The notes under the pieces: generated by a model
What the model was told of the DNA's origin: nothing
Database searches by the model: none
The model's input: the letters and a program-made list of their open reading frames with translations, nothing else
Position numbers and translations under genes: made by a program
Part shown: one piece after another, positions 27,189 to 35,355 of the stretch
How the letters are laid out: the number at the start of each line of letters is the position of its first letter
How positions within the stretch are numbered: position 1 is the first letter of the stretch
Origin: Adhaeribacter aerolatus
GTDB lineage: Bacteria > Bacteroidota > Bacteroidia > Cytophagales > Hymenobacteraceae
Assembly (NCBI RefSeq): GCF_007991635.1
Contig: NZ_BJYS01000045.1
Location: 1-64,000, forward strand
DNA: 64,000 bases
Direction: 5' to 3'

Positions 27189-27795
27189 GAGGTAAAGTTC
27201 CGGTAAAACGTTCGGCAGTGGCACTGCCCGGAGCCTGAATATCGGTCGGCTTCCATAACTTAACAAAGGTGCGGGCTAATATTTTCAGGTCCAAAAAGAA
27301 ACTTTGGTTTTCTGCGTACCAAACATCATAATTAAATTTCTGCTCCCAGGTTATGGCATTACGGCCATTTATTTGTGCCCAACCCGTAATACCCGGCTTT
27401 ACCTGGTGCCTTTTGGCCTGTTCCGGCGAGTACAAAGGCAAGTATTCGGGCAGTAATGGCCGCGGACCAACCAGGCTTAAATCGCCTTTCAGTACGTTCC
27501 AGAGTTGGGGTAATTCGTCTAAGGAATAACGGCGCACCAGTTGGCCAATTTGGGTTAAACGCTCGGCATCCGGCAGCAACGTGCCATCGGGCGCACAAGC
27601 ATCGCGCATGGTTTTAAATTTATAAATGGTAAAAAATTTGCCGTGCTGGCCGGGACGGACTTGTTTAAAAAATACGTTTCCTTTCTGAATAATCAGCAGC
27701 AATAAAGCAGTCAGGAGCACTGCCGGTAAGGTTACCGGCAAACTTAGGATTACAAAGCCTAAGTCTAAAGCTCTTTTAAAATATTGCTGATACAT
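27178..27795 (-). CDS. Undecaprenyl-phosphate sugar-1-P transferase, PglC/WcaJ type
   Basis: A 205-residue bacterial sugar transferase of the small, monotopic PglC type. It has the N-terminal re-entrant hydrophobic helix (about 12-38), FFKQVRPGQHGKFFTIYKFKTM, RRYSLDELPQLWNVLKGDLSLVGPRP and KPGITGWAQINGRN, the full family signature. It transfers a phosphosugar from a UDP-sugar to undecaprenyl phosphate, the first membrane step in glycan assembly. It is the first gene of the four-gene operon running to 24804. With PglD- and PglE-like partners, diNAcBac-like sugar is the best guess for its substrate. Confidence 0.93.
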   Translation of the reverse strand: MYQQYFKRALDLGFVILSLPVTLPAVLLTALLLLIIQKGNVFFKQVRPGQHGKFFTIYKFKTMRDACAPDGTLLPDAERLTQIGQLVRRYSLDELPQLWNVLKGDLSLVGPRPLLPEYLPLYSPEQAKRHQVKPGITGWAQINGRNAITWEQKFNYDVWYAENQSFFLDLKILARTFVKLWKPTDIQAPGSATAERFTGTLPHAS

Positions 27796-27990
27796 ACTTG
27801 ATCTTTCAGAACAATCTCAAAATTAAACTTAAGTTTTTGTTTTTCGAAATAATACGCTGGTTTTCAGTCTTCCTGTTACCTAATAGATAATTTTTGTGCC
27901 TAATTGATCTAATGATTTACAATAAAACTCGCCAAACAAAACAGGAGCGTATGGTTTTTTGTCTGCACCCGGTTCTATAACTTCGCAGCC

Positions 27991-28800
27991 ATGATTTTAT
28001 TCCCGAATGCAAAAATAAATATTGGCTTAAACGTGGTTTCTATGCGGCCCGATGGTTTCCGAAATCTGGAGTCGTGCTTTTACCCGGTGCATTGGTGCGA
28101 TGCCCTGGAAATATTGCCAGCCGAAGCCATGCAGTTCTCTTTATCCGGCATTCCGGTACCCGGTGCTTCCGAAACCAATTTGTGCCTGAAGGCTTACGAA
28201 TTGCTAAAAGCTGATTATGATTTGCCGCCGGTGTTTATGCACCTGCACAAAAATATTCCTATTGGTGCCGGCATGGGAGGCGGTTCGGCCGATGCGGCGT
28301 TTGCCTTAAAACTGTTAAACGATTTATTTAAACTGAATATCAGTACGGAACAGCTAGAGGATTACGCTCGCCGGCTCGGCAGCGATTGTGCATTTTTTAT
28401 CCGAAACAAACCGGTATTTGCTGTTGAAAAAGGTGACGTTTTCCAGGACATTAATCTGGATTTAACGGGTTACGGCTGCACCGTGGTTTACCCCGATTTA
28501 CATATTACCACCGCCGAAGCTTATAGCCAGGTAGTGCCACAAGCGCCAGCGCAACCCTTGCTCACGGCTTTGCAAGGAGATATTAGTACCTGGAAAGAAA
28601 CTGTAAAAAATGATTTTGAAGCTGCTTTGTTTCCGCGTTACCCCATAATCGGTGAAATTAAAGCACAACTGTACCAGGCCGGAGCCTTGTATGCGGCCAT
28701 GACTGGTTCCGGCTCGGCAGTTTTTGGTATTTTTCTGAAAGAACAGGCTATGGAACTAACGTTCCCGGCTGCGTATCGGGTGTGGCGGGGGCTCCTTTAA
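27991..28800 (+). CDS. ispE: 4-diphosphocytidyl-2-C-methyl-D-erythritol kinase
   Basis: A GHMP kinase of 269 residues in the non-mevalonate isoprenoid pathway, phosphorylating CDP-ME with ATP. It begins ILFPNAKINIGLNVVSMRPDGF with the substrate-contacting lysine, and has the ATP-binding loop PIGAGMGGGSADAAF near residue 90 and a C-terminal AMTGSGSAVFG loop near 240. The ATG at 27991 gives the usual family start. The 3' end overlaps the convergent EamA gene by 53 bp. No other pathway gene is in the window. Confidence 0.96.
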   Translation: MILFPNAKINIGLNVVSMRPDGFRNLESCFYPVHWCDALEILPAEAMQFSLSGIPVPGASETNLCLKAYELLKADYDLPPVFMHLHKNIPIGAGMGGGSADAAFALKLLNDLFKLNISTEQLEDYARRLGSDCAFFIRNKPVFAVEKGDVFQDINLDLTGYGCTVVYPDLHITTAEAYSQVVPQAPAQPLLTALQGDISTWKETVKNDFEAALFPRYPIIGEIKAQLYQAGALYAAMTGSGSAVFGIFLKEQAMELTFPAAYRVWRGLL

Positions 28801-29701
28801 GCTTATACCGCCGGTTCAGGTAACGCTCAATTAAAGAATGCGAAAAAACACTGAATAAAATAATAACGGCGCCCAGGTAAAAGCCACCCGACATTTTCTC
28901 GGAATCTTTAAAAATAAAGTATGCGAACAAAATGCCGTAAACCGGCTCCAGGTTAATACTCAGGTTTACCGTAAAAGCCGATATTTTTTTCATGAGCCGG
29001 ACCGAAGCGGTAAATGGGTATACGGTGCACACAATAGCCAAAATCAAGAGCCAGAGTACATCTAACCAAGTAAGCGCTAAATTTACTTGTCCGGTATCGG
29101 TAAACCAGCGGGCATAAACCGGAAAGAATAAGGCGGTTGCCAGACAAGCGCCAACCATTTCGTAGCAACTAATAATGGCCGGCCGGTAAGTTTTAACCAG
29201 ACGCACGTTTACAATGGAGAAAACAGCGCTCAGCAACGCCGATACCACGGCCATCACAATACCCAGCACGTGATCAAACTCGAACCGAAAAATCAGATAT
29301 AACCCTAATATTATCAACAAGGCCATAAATATTTCGTGCGCCTGTATTTTCTTTTGCGTGAAAATAGGCTCCAGAATGGCGGTCCAGAGGCTGATAGTAG
29401 ACATGCCGGCCAGGCAAATGGCCACCGAAGAAACCCGCGCCGAGGCAAAAAACAAAATCCAATGGGCCGAAATAATAAAGCCAACGCCTAATATCCGGAT
29501 GAGCGCTTTCCGCCCAACGTTAAAGGAAATTTTCCGGAAATAAATAATTAGGGCCAAGGCAGAGGCGGCCAGCAACGTTCGTACAAAAACCAGTTCTACG
29601 GCCGGTATCGAAATTAATTTACCCAAAATGGCCGTAAAACCCCATAGAAAAACAATGAAATGGAGTTCCAGGTAATTTTTAAAACTGACAGATTCTTTCA
29701 A
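28748..29701 (-). CDS. EamA/DMT-superfamily transporter
   Basis: The 317-residue membrane protein has ten likely helices arranged as two EamA repeats. The first repeat has SFKNYLELHFIVFLWGFTAILGKLI and STISLWTAILEPIF, and the second has VYGILFAYFIFKDSE. This group exports small metabolites or nucleotide sugars; the substrate is not predictable. The charged C-terminal tail (ERYLNRRYKLKGAPATPDTQPG) is encoded antisense to the last 53 bp of ispE. It lies downstream of, but 115 bp from, the LptF/LptG-like gene on the same strand. Confidence 0.88.
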   Translation of the reverse strand: MKESVSFKNYLELHFIVFLWGFTAILGKLISIPAVELVFVRTLLAASALALIIYFRKISFNVGRKALIRILGVGFIISAHWILFFASARVSSVAICLAGMSTISLWTAILEPIFTQKKIQAHEIFMALLIILGLYLIFRFEFDHVLGIVMAVVSALLSAVFSIVNVRLVKTYRPAIISCYEMVGACLATALFFPVYARWFTDTGQVNLALTWLDVLWLLILAIVCTVYPFTASVRLMKKISAFTVNLSINLEPVYGILFAYFIFKDSEKMSGGFYLGAVIILFSVFSHSLIERYLNRRYKLKGAPATPDTQPGTLVP

Positions 29702-29816
29702 AACAAGAATAATTAACTAGCCTTACCCGGAGTTTAACCGGCTAAAACAAATAAAGTTGGTACAAAAATAAACTGGTTGGTGGTGGTTGTGGCTTGAGCT
29801 ATTGGGTTGAATAAAT

Positions 29817-30896
29817 TTACCGTGGCACTGTTTTATAGAGGACGATTCCGATAAAAGTAAATATAATAGAAGGTATCCAGGATGCTACCATGGGCGGTAC
29901 ATCGCCCACCTGGGCCAGGCTGCGGCTCATAATTACAAAAATAATAAAGATAAAGGCCAGCACAAACCCCAAGGCAATCTGGAAACCAACGCCACCCCGC
30001 GCCTTGCGCGAACTCAGAATTACCCCGATAACCGTGAGAATAATTATGGCAAACGGGTAACTGAAGCGCTCGTATTTCTCAATCAAATATATTTCTACAT
30101 CATCGGCGCCCCGCATCTGCCGTTCGGAGATGTAGCGGTTTAATTCGGGTAGGGTAAAGGTTTCGGCCAGGCGGTACGTACTCGCAAAGTCTTTGGGTAA
30201 TAAATTTAAGGTGGTATCTACGGGGCTGTTATGCACGATTATTTCTTCTTTGTCGCCGTTTATTACCCGGAGCACGTAACGATCTAAGTGCCATTTCTTT
30301 TTTTCCTCGTTCCAGCTAATGGCATCAGAAGTTAATTTGCGTTTCAAGGTGCCGTCTTCAATGGTTTCCATGGTAAAGCGGTAGCCAATATTGGCCGTGT
30401 TGTTATAGCTTTCCATGTAAGCATATTGGGTCGGCGACAGCTTAAAGTGAATATTGCGCTGGTCGAAGGTGTACGGGTTTTTAATATATTTTACCTCGAA
30501 GGCCACCCGGGTTTTATTCGCGTTCGGAATTATCCAGCCGATTAAAGCAAATGTTACCCCGCCAATAATAGCCGCACCCCACACGTAAGGCACAATAAAC
30601 CGTTTAAAACTCACGCCGCTGCTCAAAATAGCCACTACTTCGGTATGCGAAGCCAACTTGGCCGTAACAAAAACGGTGGCAATAAACACCGTAATGGGGC
30701 TGAGCATGTTGGCGTAAAATGGAATCAGGTTGATGTAATAATCAAACAAAATTTCTTTTATCGATACATTATGCTGAATAAAATCGTCGTTTTTTTCAGT
30801 GAAGTCGATTACGCAAATAATAGCAATCAAAATCAAAACCACGAAAACGAACGTGGTCAGGAATTTTTTAAGTATATACTTATCGAGGAGTTTCAT
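29817..30896 (-). CDS. LptF/LptG-family lipopolysaccharide export permease
   Basis: A 359-residue YjgP/YjgQ-family protein. Membrane segments occur at about residues 12-30, 55-78, 100-120, and three near the C-terminus (about 285-355), with a large periplasmic beta-jellyroll-like domain between. The start KLLDKYILKKFLTTF is characteristic. LptF and LptG form the inner-membrane core of the Lpt machine that extracts LPS with the LptB ATPase. Bacteroidota often carry the two genes apart, so F versus G is not decided. It follows tgt with a 191-bp gap almost wholly occupied by a palindromic element (30913-31085). Confidence 0.92.
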   Translation of the reverse strand: MKLLDKYILKKFLTTFVFVVLILIAIICVIDFTEKNDDFIQHNVSIKEILFDYYINLIPFYANMLSPITVFIATVFVTAKLASHTEVVAILSSGVSFKRFIVPYVWGAAIIGGVTFALIGWIIPNANKTRVAFEVKYIKNPYTFDQRNIHFKLSPTQYAYMESYNNTANIGYRFTMETIEDGTLKRKLTSDAISWNEEKKKWHLDRYVLRVINGDKEEIIVHNSPVDTTLNLLPKDFASTYRLAETFTLPELNRYISERQMRGADDVEIYLIEKYERFSYPFAIIILTVIGVILSSRKARGGVGFQIALGFVLAFIFIIFVIMSRSLAQVGDVPPMVASWIPSIIFTFIGIVLYKTVPR

Positions 30897-30912
30897 TCGT
30901 CTAAATAACTTG

Positions 30913-31085
30913 TTTCGTTATTCGTTGGTCGTTAATCGTTGTTCGTAAAATATCGTACTTTAAATTTTTAAGCTAATTTTATTTGATTAGTAAATAACGT
31001 TGTAAGGTTGATAAATTACATTTAAGAAGATTTGCAAATTCATCATCATATCCGAACAACGATTAACGACCAACGAATAACGAAA
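30913..31085. repeat. 173-bp element with perfect 33-bp terminal inverted repeats
   Basis: The arms 30913-30945 and 31053-31085 are exact reverse complements over 33 bp, made of TTCGTTA-like units. The 107-bp interior is AT-rich with no open frame. The element fills nearly the whole gap between tgt (stop at 31088) and the LptF/LptG gene (start at 30896). Its arm differs at only about three positions from the arm of the element at 22968-23044. Structure resembles a MITE, but I could not detect a target-site duplication. Confidence 0.85.
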
Positions 31086-31087
31086 AT

Positions 31088-32218
31088 TTACAACCGCTGC
31101 ATAACTTGTTTTACCATTTTGTCTTTCCAGGCCAGGTAGTCGCCGGCAATAATATGTTCGCGGGCTTGTTTTACCAGCCACAAATAAAAAGTAAGGTTAT
31201 GTACGCTGGATATTTGGGAACCCAGCATTTCGCCGCTGTGCACCAAATGCCGCAAATAAGCTTTAGAATAAAAAGTGCTGGCATAACCGCCAACCGTTTC
31301 GTCTATAGGAGAGAAATCGTTTTTCCAGCGTTCGTTCCGGATATTAATAATGCCTTGCGAGGTGAAAAGCATCCCATTCCGGGCGTTGCGGGTAGGCAGT
31401 ACGCAATCGAACATGTCTACGCCCAAGGCAATATTTTCGAGAATATTGGCCGGTGTTCCCACCCCCATGAGGTAGCGGGGTTTGTCGGCGGGTAAAATAT
31501 CGCAAACCAGTTCCGTAAACTCGTACATCATCTCGGCCGGTTCGCCCACCGATAAACCCCCTATTGCATTTCCCTCACGGTTAAAAGAAGCAATGGTTTC
31601 GGCCGATTGGATGCGCAAATCTTTATAGGTGCTGCCCTGCACAATCGGGAATAAAGTCTGGTCGTAGCCGTACTTGCCTTCGGTGCTGTCGAAGCGGTCG
31701 CAGCAGCGTTGCAACCAGCGGTGCGTCATGTCCAGTGACTTTTTGGCATAATTGTATTCACAAGGGTAAGGCGTGCATTCGTCGAAAGCCATCATTATAT
31801 CAGCCCCAATAGTACGCTGAATATCCATTACACCTTCGGGCGAGAAAAAGTGGGTAGAACCGTCGATGTGCGATTTAAACTTAACCCCTTCTTCCACAAT
31901 TTTGCGGGTGCCCGAGAGTGAATAAACCTGGTAGCCGCCGCTGTCGGTTAAAATAGGTTGGTCCCAGCCGTTAAACTTGTGAAGACCACCGGCTTGCTCC
32001 AGCACCTCCAAACCGGGACGCAAATATAGGTGGTAGGTATTACCCAATATTATTTGCGCCTGTATATCATTAGTAAGTTCGCGCTGGTGCACGGCCTTAA
32101 CCGTGCCGGCGGTACCAACGGGCATAAAAATGGGCGTTTGAATGGTGCCGTGCGCGGTGGTTATTTCGCCGGCGCGGGCTTTGGAATGAATATCTTTGGC
32201 GGTAAGTTCGAATGTCAT
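31088..32218 (-). CDS. tgt: tRNA-guanine transglycosylase
   Basis: Tgt exchanges guanine-34 for preQ1 in GUN-anticodon tRNAs. The 376-residue protein has the general acid/base D92 (ILTDSGGYQVYSL), GGLSVGEP near 220, and nucleophile D271 (VDMFDCVLPTRNARNG). Against the Zymomonas enzyme (D280, zinc ligands C318, C320, C323, H349) the offset is nine. The ligand positions then hold V309, G311, S314 and H340, so three zinc cysteines are replaced and only the histidine remains. The fold-completing YSKAYLRHL segment is intact. I believe similar losses occur in Bacteroidota, so activity is still likely. First in a probable operon with the LptF/LptG gene. Confidence 0.95.
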   Translation of the reverse strand: MTFELTAKDIHSKARAGEITTAHGTIQTPIFMPVGTAGTVKAVHQRELTNDIQAQIILGNTYHLYLRPGLEVLEQAGGLHKFNGWDQPILTDSGGYQVYSLSGTRKIVEEGVKFKSHIDGSTHFFSPEGVMDIQRTIGADIMMAFDECTPYPCEYNYAKKSLDMTHRWLQRCCDRFDSTEGKYGYDQTLFPIVQGSTYKDLRIQSAETIASFNREGNAIGGLSVGEPAEMMYEFTELVCDILPADKPRYLMGVGTPANILENIALGVDMFDCVLPTRNARNGMLFTSQGIINIRNERWKNDFSPIDETVGGYASTFYSKAYLRHLVHSGEMLGSQISSVHNLTFYLWLVKQAREHIIAGDYLAWKDKMVKQVMQRL

Positions 32219-32298
32219 GGTTGGTGCTGCCGGAATGTCTGTTTTGGCGCAAGGCTTTCTTAAAAAAACAAACCGGTTTCTGGTATAAAAATAACAGG

Positions 32299-32306
32299 CA
32301 AAATTA
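32299..32306 (-). promoter_or_regulatory. Possible -7 element of tgt
   Basis: The complement reads TAATTTTG, a perfect TAnnTTTG, about 80 nt before the tgt ATG. No good -33 element is seen at the expected distance, so confidence is limited. Confidence 0.35.
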
Positions 32307-32409
32307 CGGCTAAATATTTAATTTGCCGAACCGGCACCCGTTTATTCCTATAACCAACCTATTATCGGTAAAAATAAGCTAATATTACGCGCTTATTCCG
32401 GAATATCTT

Positions 32410-33522
32410 TTGGCCACTGGTGTTTTGTATTTCCTGCTTTGTGTATGTGTGCTCATTCAGTGGGGGTACGTGTTTTATTATTTTCTGCCGTTTTATTTTT
32501 ATACCCCGCCGTTAGCCGATCCGGAACAGTCGCCCAAGCCCGTTTCCGTAATAATTGCTGCCCACAACGAACTTTATAATTTGCAGCGCCTGCTGCCCGC
32601 TGTACTTTCCCAGCAATATCCTGTGTTTGAAATAATTGTGGTAGATGATAGATCTACGGATGGCACAACAGATTATTTGGCAGAAACCCAAAATAAGTTC
32701 CGTAATTTCCGGTATATTAAAATTGAAAATACGGATGGAACAATAAATCAGAAAAAATATGCACTTACCCAAGGAGTAGGTTTGGCCCGGTTTGAATATT
32801 TATTGTTTACCGATGCCGATTGTATGACTTTGAGTAACAATTGGATAGGTGAAATAATGTCGGGTTTTACCAGTGGTGTGGAGATGGTGCTGGGCTACTC
32901 ACCGTATAGGAAAAAACCAGGGTTTTTAAATCATTTAATCCGATTTGAAACCTTGTTATCTGCAATTCAGTATCTGTCTTTTAGTGTAAAGGGCAGGGCT
33001 TATATGGGCGTAGGCCGGAACCTCTCTTATACTAAAAAATGTTTCTATGAAAGTAATGGATTTACCTCACACATAAATATCTTAGGAGGAGACGATGATT
33101 TATTTGTACAAGACGCTGCCTTGCGGCACAAAGTAAACATAGCTATTAGTAAAGAAAGTCAGACCGAAAGTATTCCCAAACAAACGTATTCAGAATGGGT
33201 TATTCAGAAGCGGCGGCACCTGAATGTGGGCCGTTATTACAAACTGGCTGAAAAATTGCGGGTAGGGATCTTTATGTTATCTAATATTTTCTTTTATTTA
33301 ACCGCTATTTTTCTTTTGTTTGTGCCGGATAATTTAATCTTCCTTGGCATACTTTTTACCCTACGGAGTATCGTTGTATACTTTGTATATGTTTTGTTAG
33401 CCCAAAAAATAAAAGAGCCTTTATCGGTTTTTCTCTTGCCCGTGCTCGATTTGGTTTACTTTTTGAACTACCTGATGCTGGGGGCCTCTGTATTAATTCT
33501 TAATAAAGTAAGATGGAAATAA
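32410..33522 (+). CDS. Membrane-bound family 2 glycosyltransferase
   Basis: The 370-residue protein has an N-terminal helix (about 3-30), a GT-A domain (PVSVIIAAHNELYNLQRLLPAVLSQQYP, VDDRSTDGTTDYL, FTDADCM as the DxD region near 139, GGDDDLF near 235, and QKRRHLNVGRYYK near 265 matching the QxxRW-like site), and C-terminal helices from about 290 to 365. Such enzymes build surface polysaccharide or glycolipid on the cytoplasmic face. The only in-frame start is TTG at 32410; a stop lies at 32380 and no ATG intervenes. The 3' end overlaps the sigma factor gene by 10 bp, implying co-translation. Confidence 0.88.
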   Translation: MATGVLYFLLCVCVLIQWGYVFYYFLPFYFYTPPLADPEQSPKPVSVIIAAHNELYNLQRLLPAVLSQQYPVFEIIVVDDRSTDGTTDYLAETQNKFRNFRYIKIENTDGTINQKKYALTQGVGLARFEYLLFTDADCMTLSNNWIGEIMSGFTSGVEMVLGYSPYRKKPGFLNHLIRFETLLSAIQYLSFSVKGRAYMGVGRNLSYTKKCFYESNGFTSHINILGGDDDLFVQDAALRHKVNIAISKESQTESIPKQTYSEWVIQKRRHLNVGRYYKLAEKLRVGIFMLSNIFFYLTAIFLLFVPDNLIFLGILFTLRSIVVYFVYVLLAQKIKEPLSVFLLPVLDLVYFLNYLMLGASVLILNKVRWK

Positions 33523-34124
33523 ACAATAAACAATTTTCTGCTAAAGCGAAACACGATTTTAAACTTATTCAGGCGGCAGTAGAGGAGGGCGACGAAAAAG
33601 CCTACGCGGAGCTGATGAACATATACAAAAAACCCGTTTACCACGTGGTGCTTAAAATGGTGCGCAACCCCGACGATGCCGAAGATTTAACCATTGAGGC
33701 TTTTGCCAAGGCCTTCCGGAACCTGCATAAGTTTAACCCGGAATATGCTTTTAGTACCTGGCTTTTCCGGATTGCCACGAACAACTGTATCGACTTTATC
33801 CGGAAAAATAAAATCAAAACCATGAGCATCGACTCGGCCATTAAAATAGATAACGGCGACGAGATAAATATTGATTTTAAAGACCTGAACCTGAACCCGC
33901 AGGAAAGCGCTATTAAGAACCAGAAAATCCAGATTATGCAGTTTATCGTTAGCAAGCTGCCCGATAAATACCAGCGCCTGGTAACGTTGCGTTATTTCGA
34001 TGAATTATCGTACGAAGAAATTGCTACTGAACTGAATGCACCGCTTGGCACTGTAAAAGCCCAACTGCACCGCGCCCGCGAGTTGCTCTACGACATGGTT
34101 AAAAACAAGAAGCACTTAATTTAG
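33513..34124 (+). CDS. RNA polymerase sigma factor, ECF/sigma-70 family
   Basis: A 203-residue ECF-type sigma factor. Region 2 runs from about 25 to 95 (EKAYAELMNIYKKPVYHVVLKMVRNPDDAEDLTIEAFAKAFRNL, then FSTWLFRIATNNCIDFIRK). Region 4 runs from about 145 to 195 (LPDKYQRLVTLRYFDELSYEEIATELNAPLGTVKAQLHRARELL). The linker is longer than usual (about 100-140). No anti-sigma gene adjoins it. In Cytophagales such stand-alone sigma factors are common and their regulons mostly unknown. It overlaps the end of the glycosyltransferase gene, which ties its expression to that gene, and is followed by a terminator at 34190-34232. Confidence 0.92.
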   Translation: MEINNKQFSAKAKHDFKLIQAAVEEGDEKAYAELMNIYKKPVYHVVLKMVRNPDDAEDLTIEAFAKAFRNLHKFNPEYAFSTWLFRIATNNCIDFIRKNKIKTMSIDSAIKIDNGDEINIDFKDLNLNPQESAIKNQKIQIMQFIVSKLPDKYQRLVTLRYFDELSYEEIATELNAPLGTVKAQLHRARELLYDMVKNKKHLI

Positions 34125-34474
34125 ACTAAAATTATTAGTGCTTAGTTGTTTGTTCTTTCTTTAGATAAAAGAAATTTTAGGAAAATATTAAAAATAAGCC
34201 CCGTTGCTGTTCAGGTACCGGGGCTTATTTTTTACCTTCGCCCGTTATTTGCGGATGTAACCTAATATTTATTCTGTTAGGTCCGGCTAAACAATTAAAT
34301 GAACAAAATTCTCATTCATCTAAATTTAACTTGTTTTCAGGAAGCAAAATATTAACTACGGGTACATAAATAAAGTCTCTTAAACTTATTCCCGATTTAA
34401 TAAATTGCCCAATCAGTACATTAGCACATTCCTGCATTTGCACCTTAAATAACTAGCACATTAATTAAAATAAC
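34125..34474. other. 350-bp intergenic region
   Basis: Apart from the terminator at 34190-34232 this stretch before rsmG is AT-rich and holds no reading frame. A partial match to a promoter (TGCATTTG at about 34434-34441) precedes rsmG, but its spacing to the nearest TTG is too long to be convincing. Confidence 0.35.
34190..34232 (+). terminator. Rho-independent terminator of the sigma factor gene
   Basis: AAAAATAAGCCCCG at 34190-34203 pairs with CGGGGCTTATTTTT at 34219-34232, followed by more T. Confidence 0.88.
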
Positions 34475-35113
34475 ATGACTGTTCAGGCTGCCACCCTTGT
34501 TAGGCAATATTTTCCGGATATTACCACCCGTCAGGAAAACCAGTTTAACCAGTTAGAACAACTGCTGCGCGACTGGAACCTGAAAATAAACGTTATTTCG
34601 CGGAAAGACATGGATCAGATTGGCCTCCACCATATTCTGCATTCGCTGGGTATTGCCAAAGTAGTACAGTTCCCGGCCGGTAGTGCAGTAATGGATGTGG
34701 GTACGGGCGGTGGTTTGCCTGGCTTACCCTTGGCTATTCTGTTCCCGGAAGTAAAGTTTCATCTGGTTGATTCTATTGGCAAAAAAATAACCGTTGTGCG
34801 TGAAATTGCCCAGGCACTGCATTTATACAACGTGAAAGCCACCCAGAGCCGGGCCGAACAGGTTACGGAGAAGTATGATTTTGTGGTAAGCCGCGCCGTA
34901 GCCCAACTCGGCGAATTTTATACCTGGATTCATAACAGCTTTAAACAACCTACCGATGATTTACACGGCCTTTATTACCTAAAAGGTGGAGATTTAACCG
35001 GGGAAATTGCGGAATCGGGTTTGGTTACCCAAGTACACGATTTAAAAGATTATTTTGAAGAGGAATTTTTCGAAACGAAGAAAGTAGTTTTTGTACCCGT
35101 TACCCATTTTTAA
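34475..35113 (+). CDS. rsmG: 16S rRNA (guanine-527-N7)-methyltransferase
   Basis: RsmG (GidB) methylates G527 of 16S rRNA with S-adenosylmethionine. In 212 residues the family blocks are present: LEQLLRDWNLKINVISRKD near 25, HHILHSLG near 50, the SAM-binding VMDVGTGGGLPGLPLAILFPEV near 70, and VVSRAVAQLGEF near 130. The C-terminal FETKKVVFVP strand completes the fold. The ATG at 34475 gives the normal length. It is a single gene; neither gidA (mnmG) nor par genes adjoin it, unlike in many other bacteria. Confidence 0.95.
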   Translation: MTVQAATLVRQYFPDITTRQENQFNQLEQLLRDWNLKINVISRKDMDQIGLHHILHSLGIAKVVQFPAGSAVMDVGTGGGLPGLPLAILFPEVKFHLVDSIGKKITVVREIAQALHLYNVKATQSRAEQVTEKYDFVVSRAVAQLGEFYTWIHNSFKQPTDDLHGLYYLKGGDLTGEIAESGLVTQVHDLKDYFEEEFFETKKVVFVPVTHF

Positions 35114-35321
35114 GGTAAATACACCCGCCGGTACAGCTATTTTCATTTAAATTAATACTTATTTAGGCTAAAATCAGGCGAAAAAGATATAATTTTAAAA
35201 TAAGATAAAGTCAGATTAATTACGATTAATTATTTGATTACTAATAATTTACAACAGGTAATTTTAAATAAATAAAGTCTCTTTTCGGTAGAATAAATAT
35301 TTTTTCGCTTTCTCCATAGTA

Positions 35322-35329
35322 TACCTTTG
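35322..35329 (+). promoter_or_regulatory. -7 element before a small gene
   Basis: TACCTTTG (TAnnTTTG) lies 26 bp before the ATG at 35356. The T-rich stretch at 35300-35305 may serve as a weak -33 region. It supports transcription of the 60-codon frame. Confidence 0.45.
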
Positions 35330-35355
35330 AATCACCAATCTAAACTATTACAACT

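Noticed and set aside
26511-27266. Longer start for the PglD-like acetyltransferase at 27266
   Set aside because: The extra 26 residues are an alternative reading of the sugar transferase gene; the ATG at 27188 precedes the Rossmann strand directly.
24804-27795. Biosynthetic cluster for an antibiotic
   Set aside because: Gene content is fully explained by surface sugar synthesis; there is no PKS, NRPS or RiPP gene in the window.
32410-33522. Cellulose or hyaluronan synthase
   Set aside because: The protein is only 370 residues with one N-terminal and a few C-terminal helices and lacks a PilZ or accessory gene; a general GT2 call is safer.
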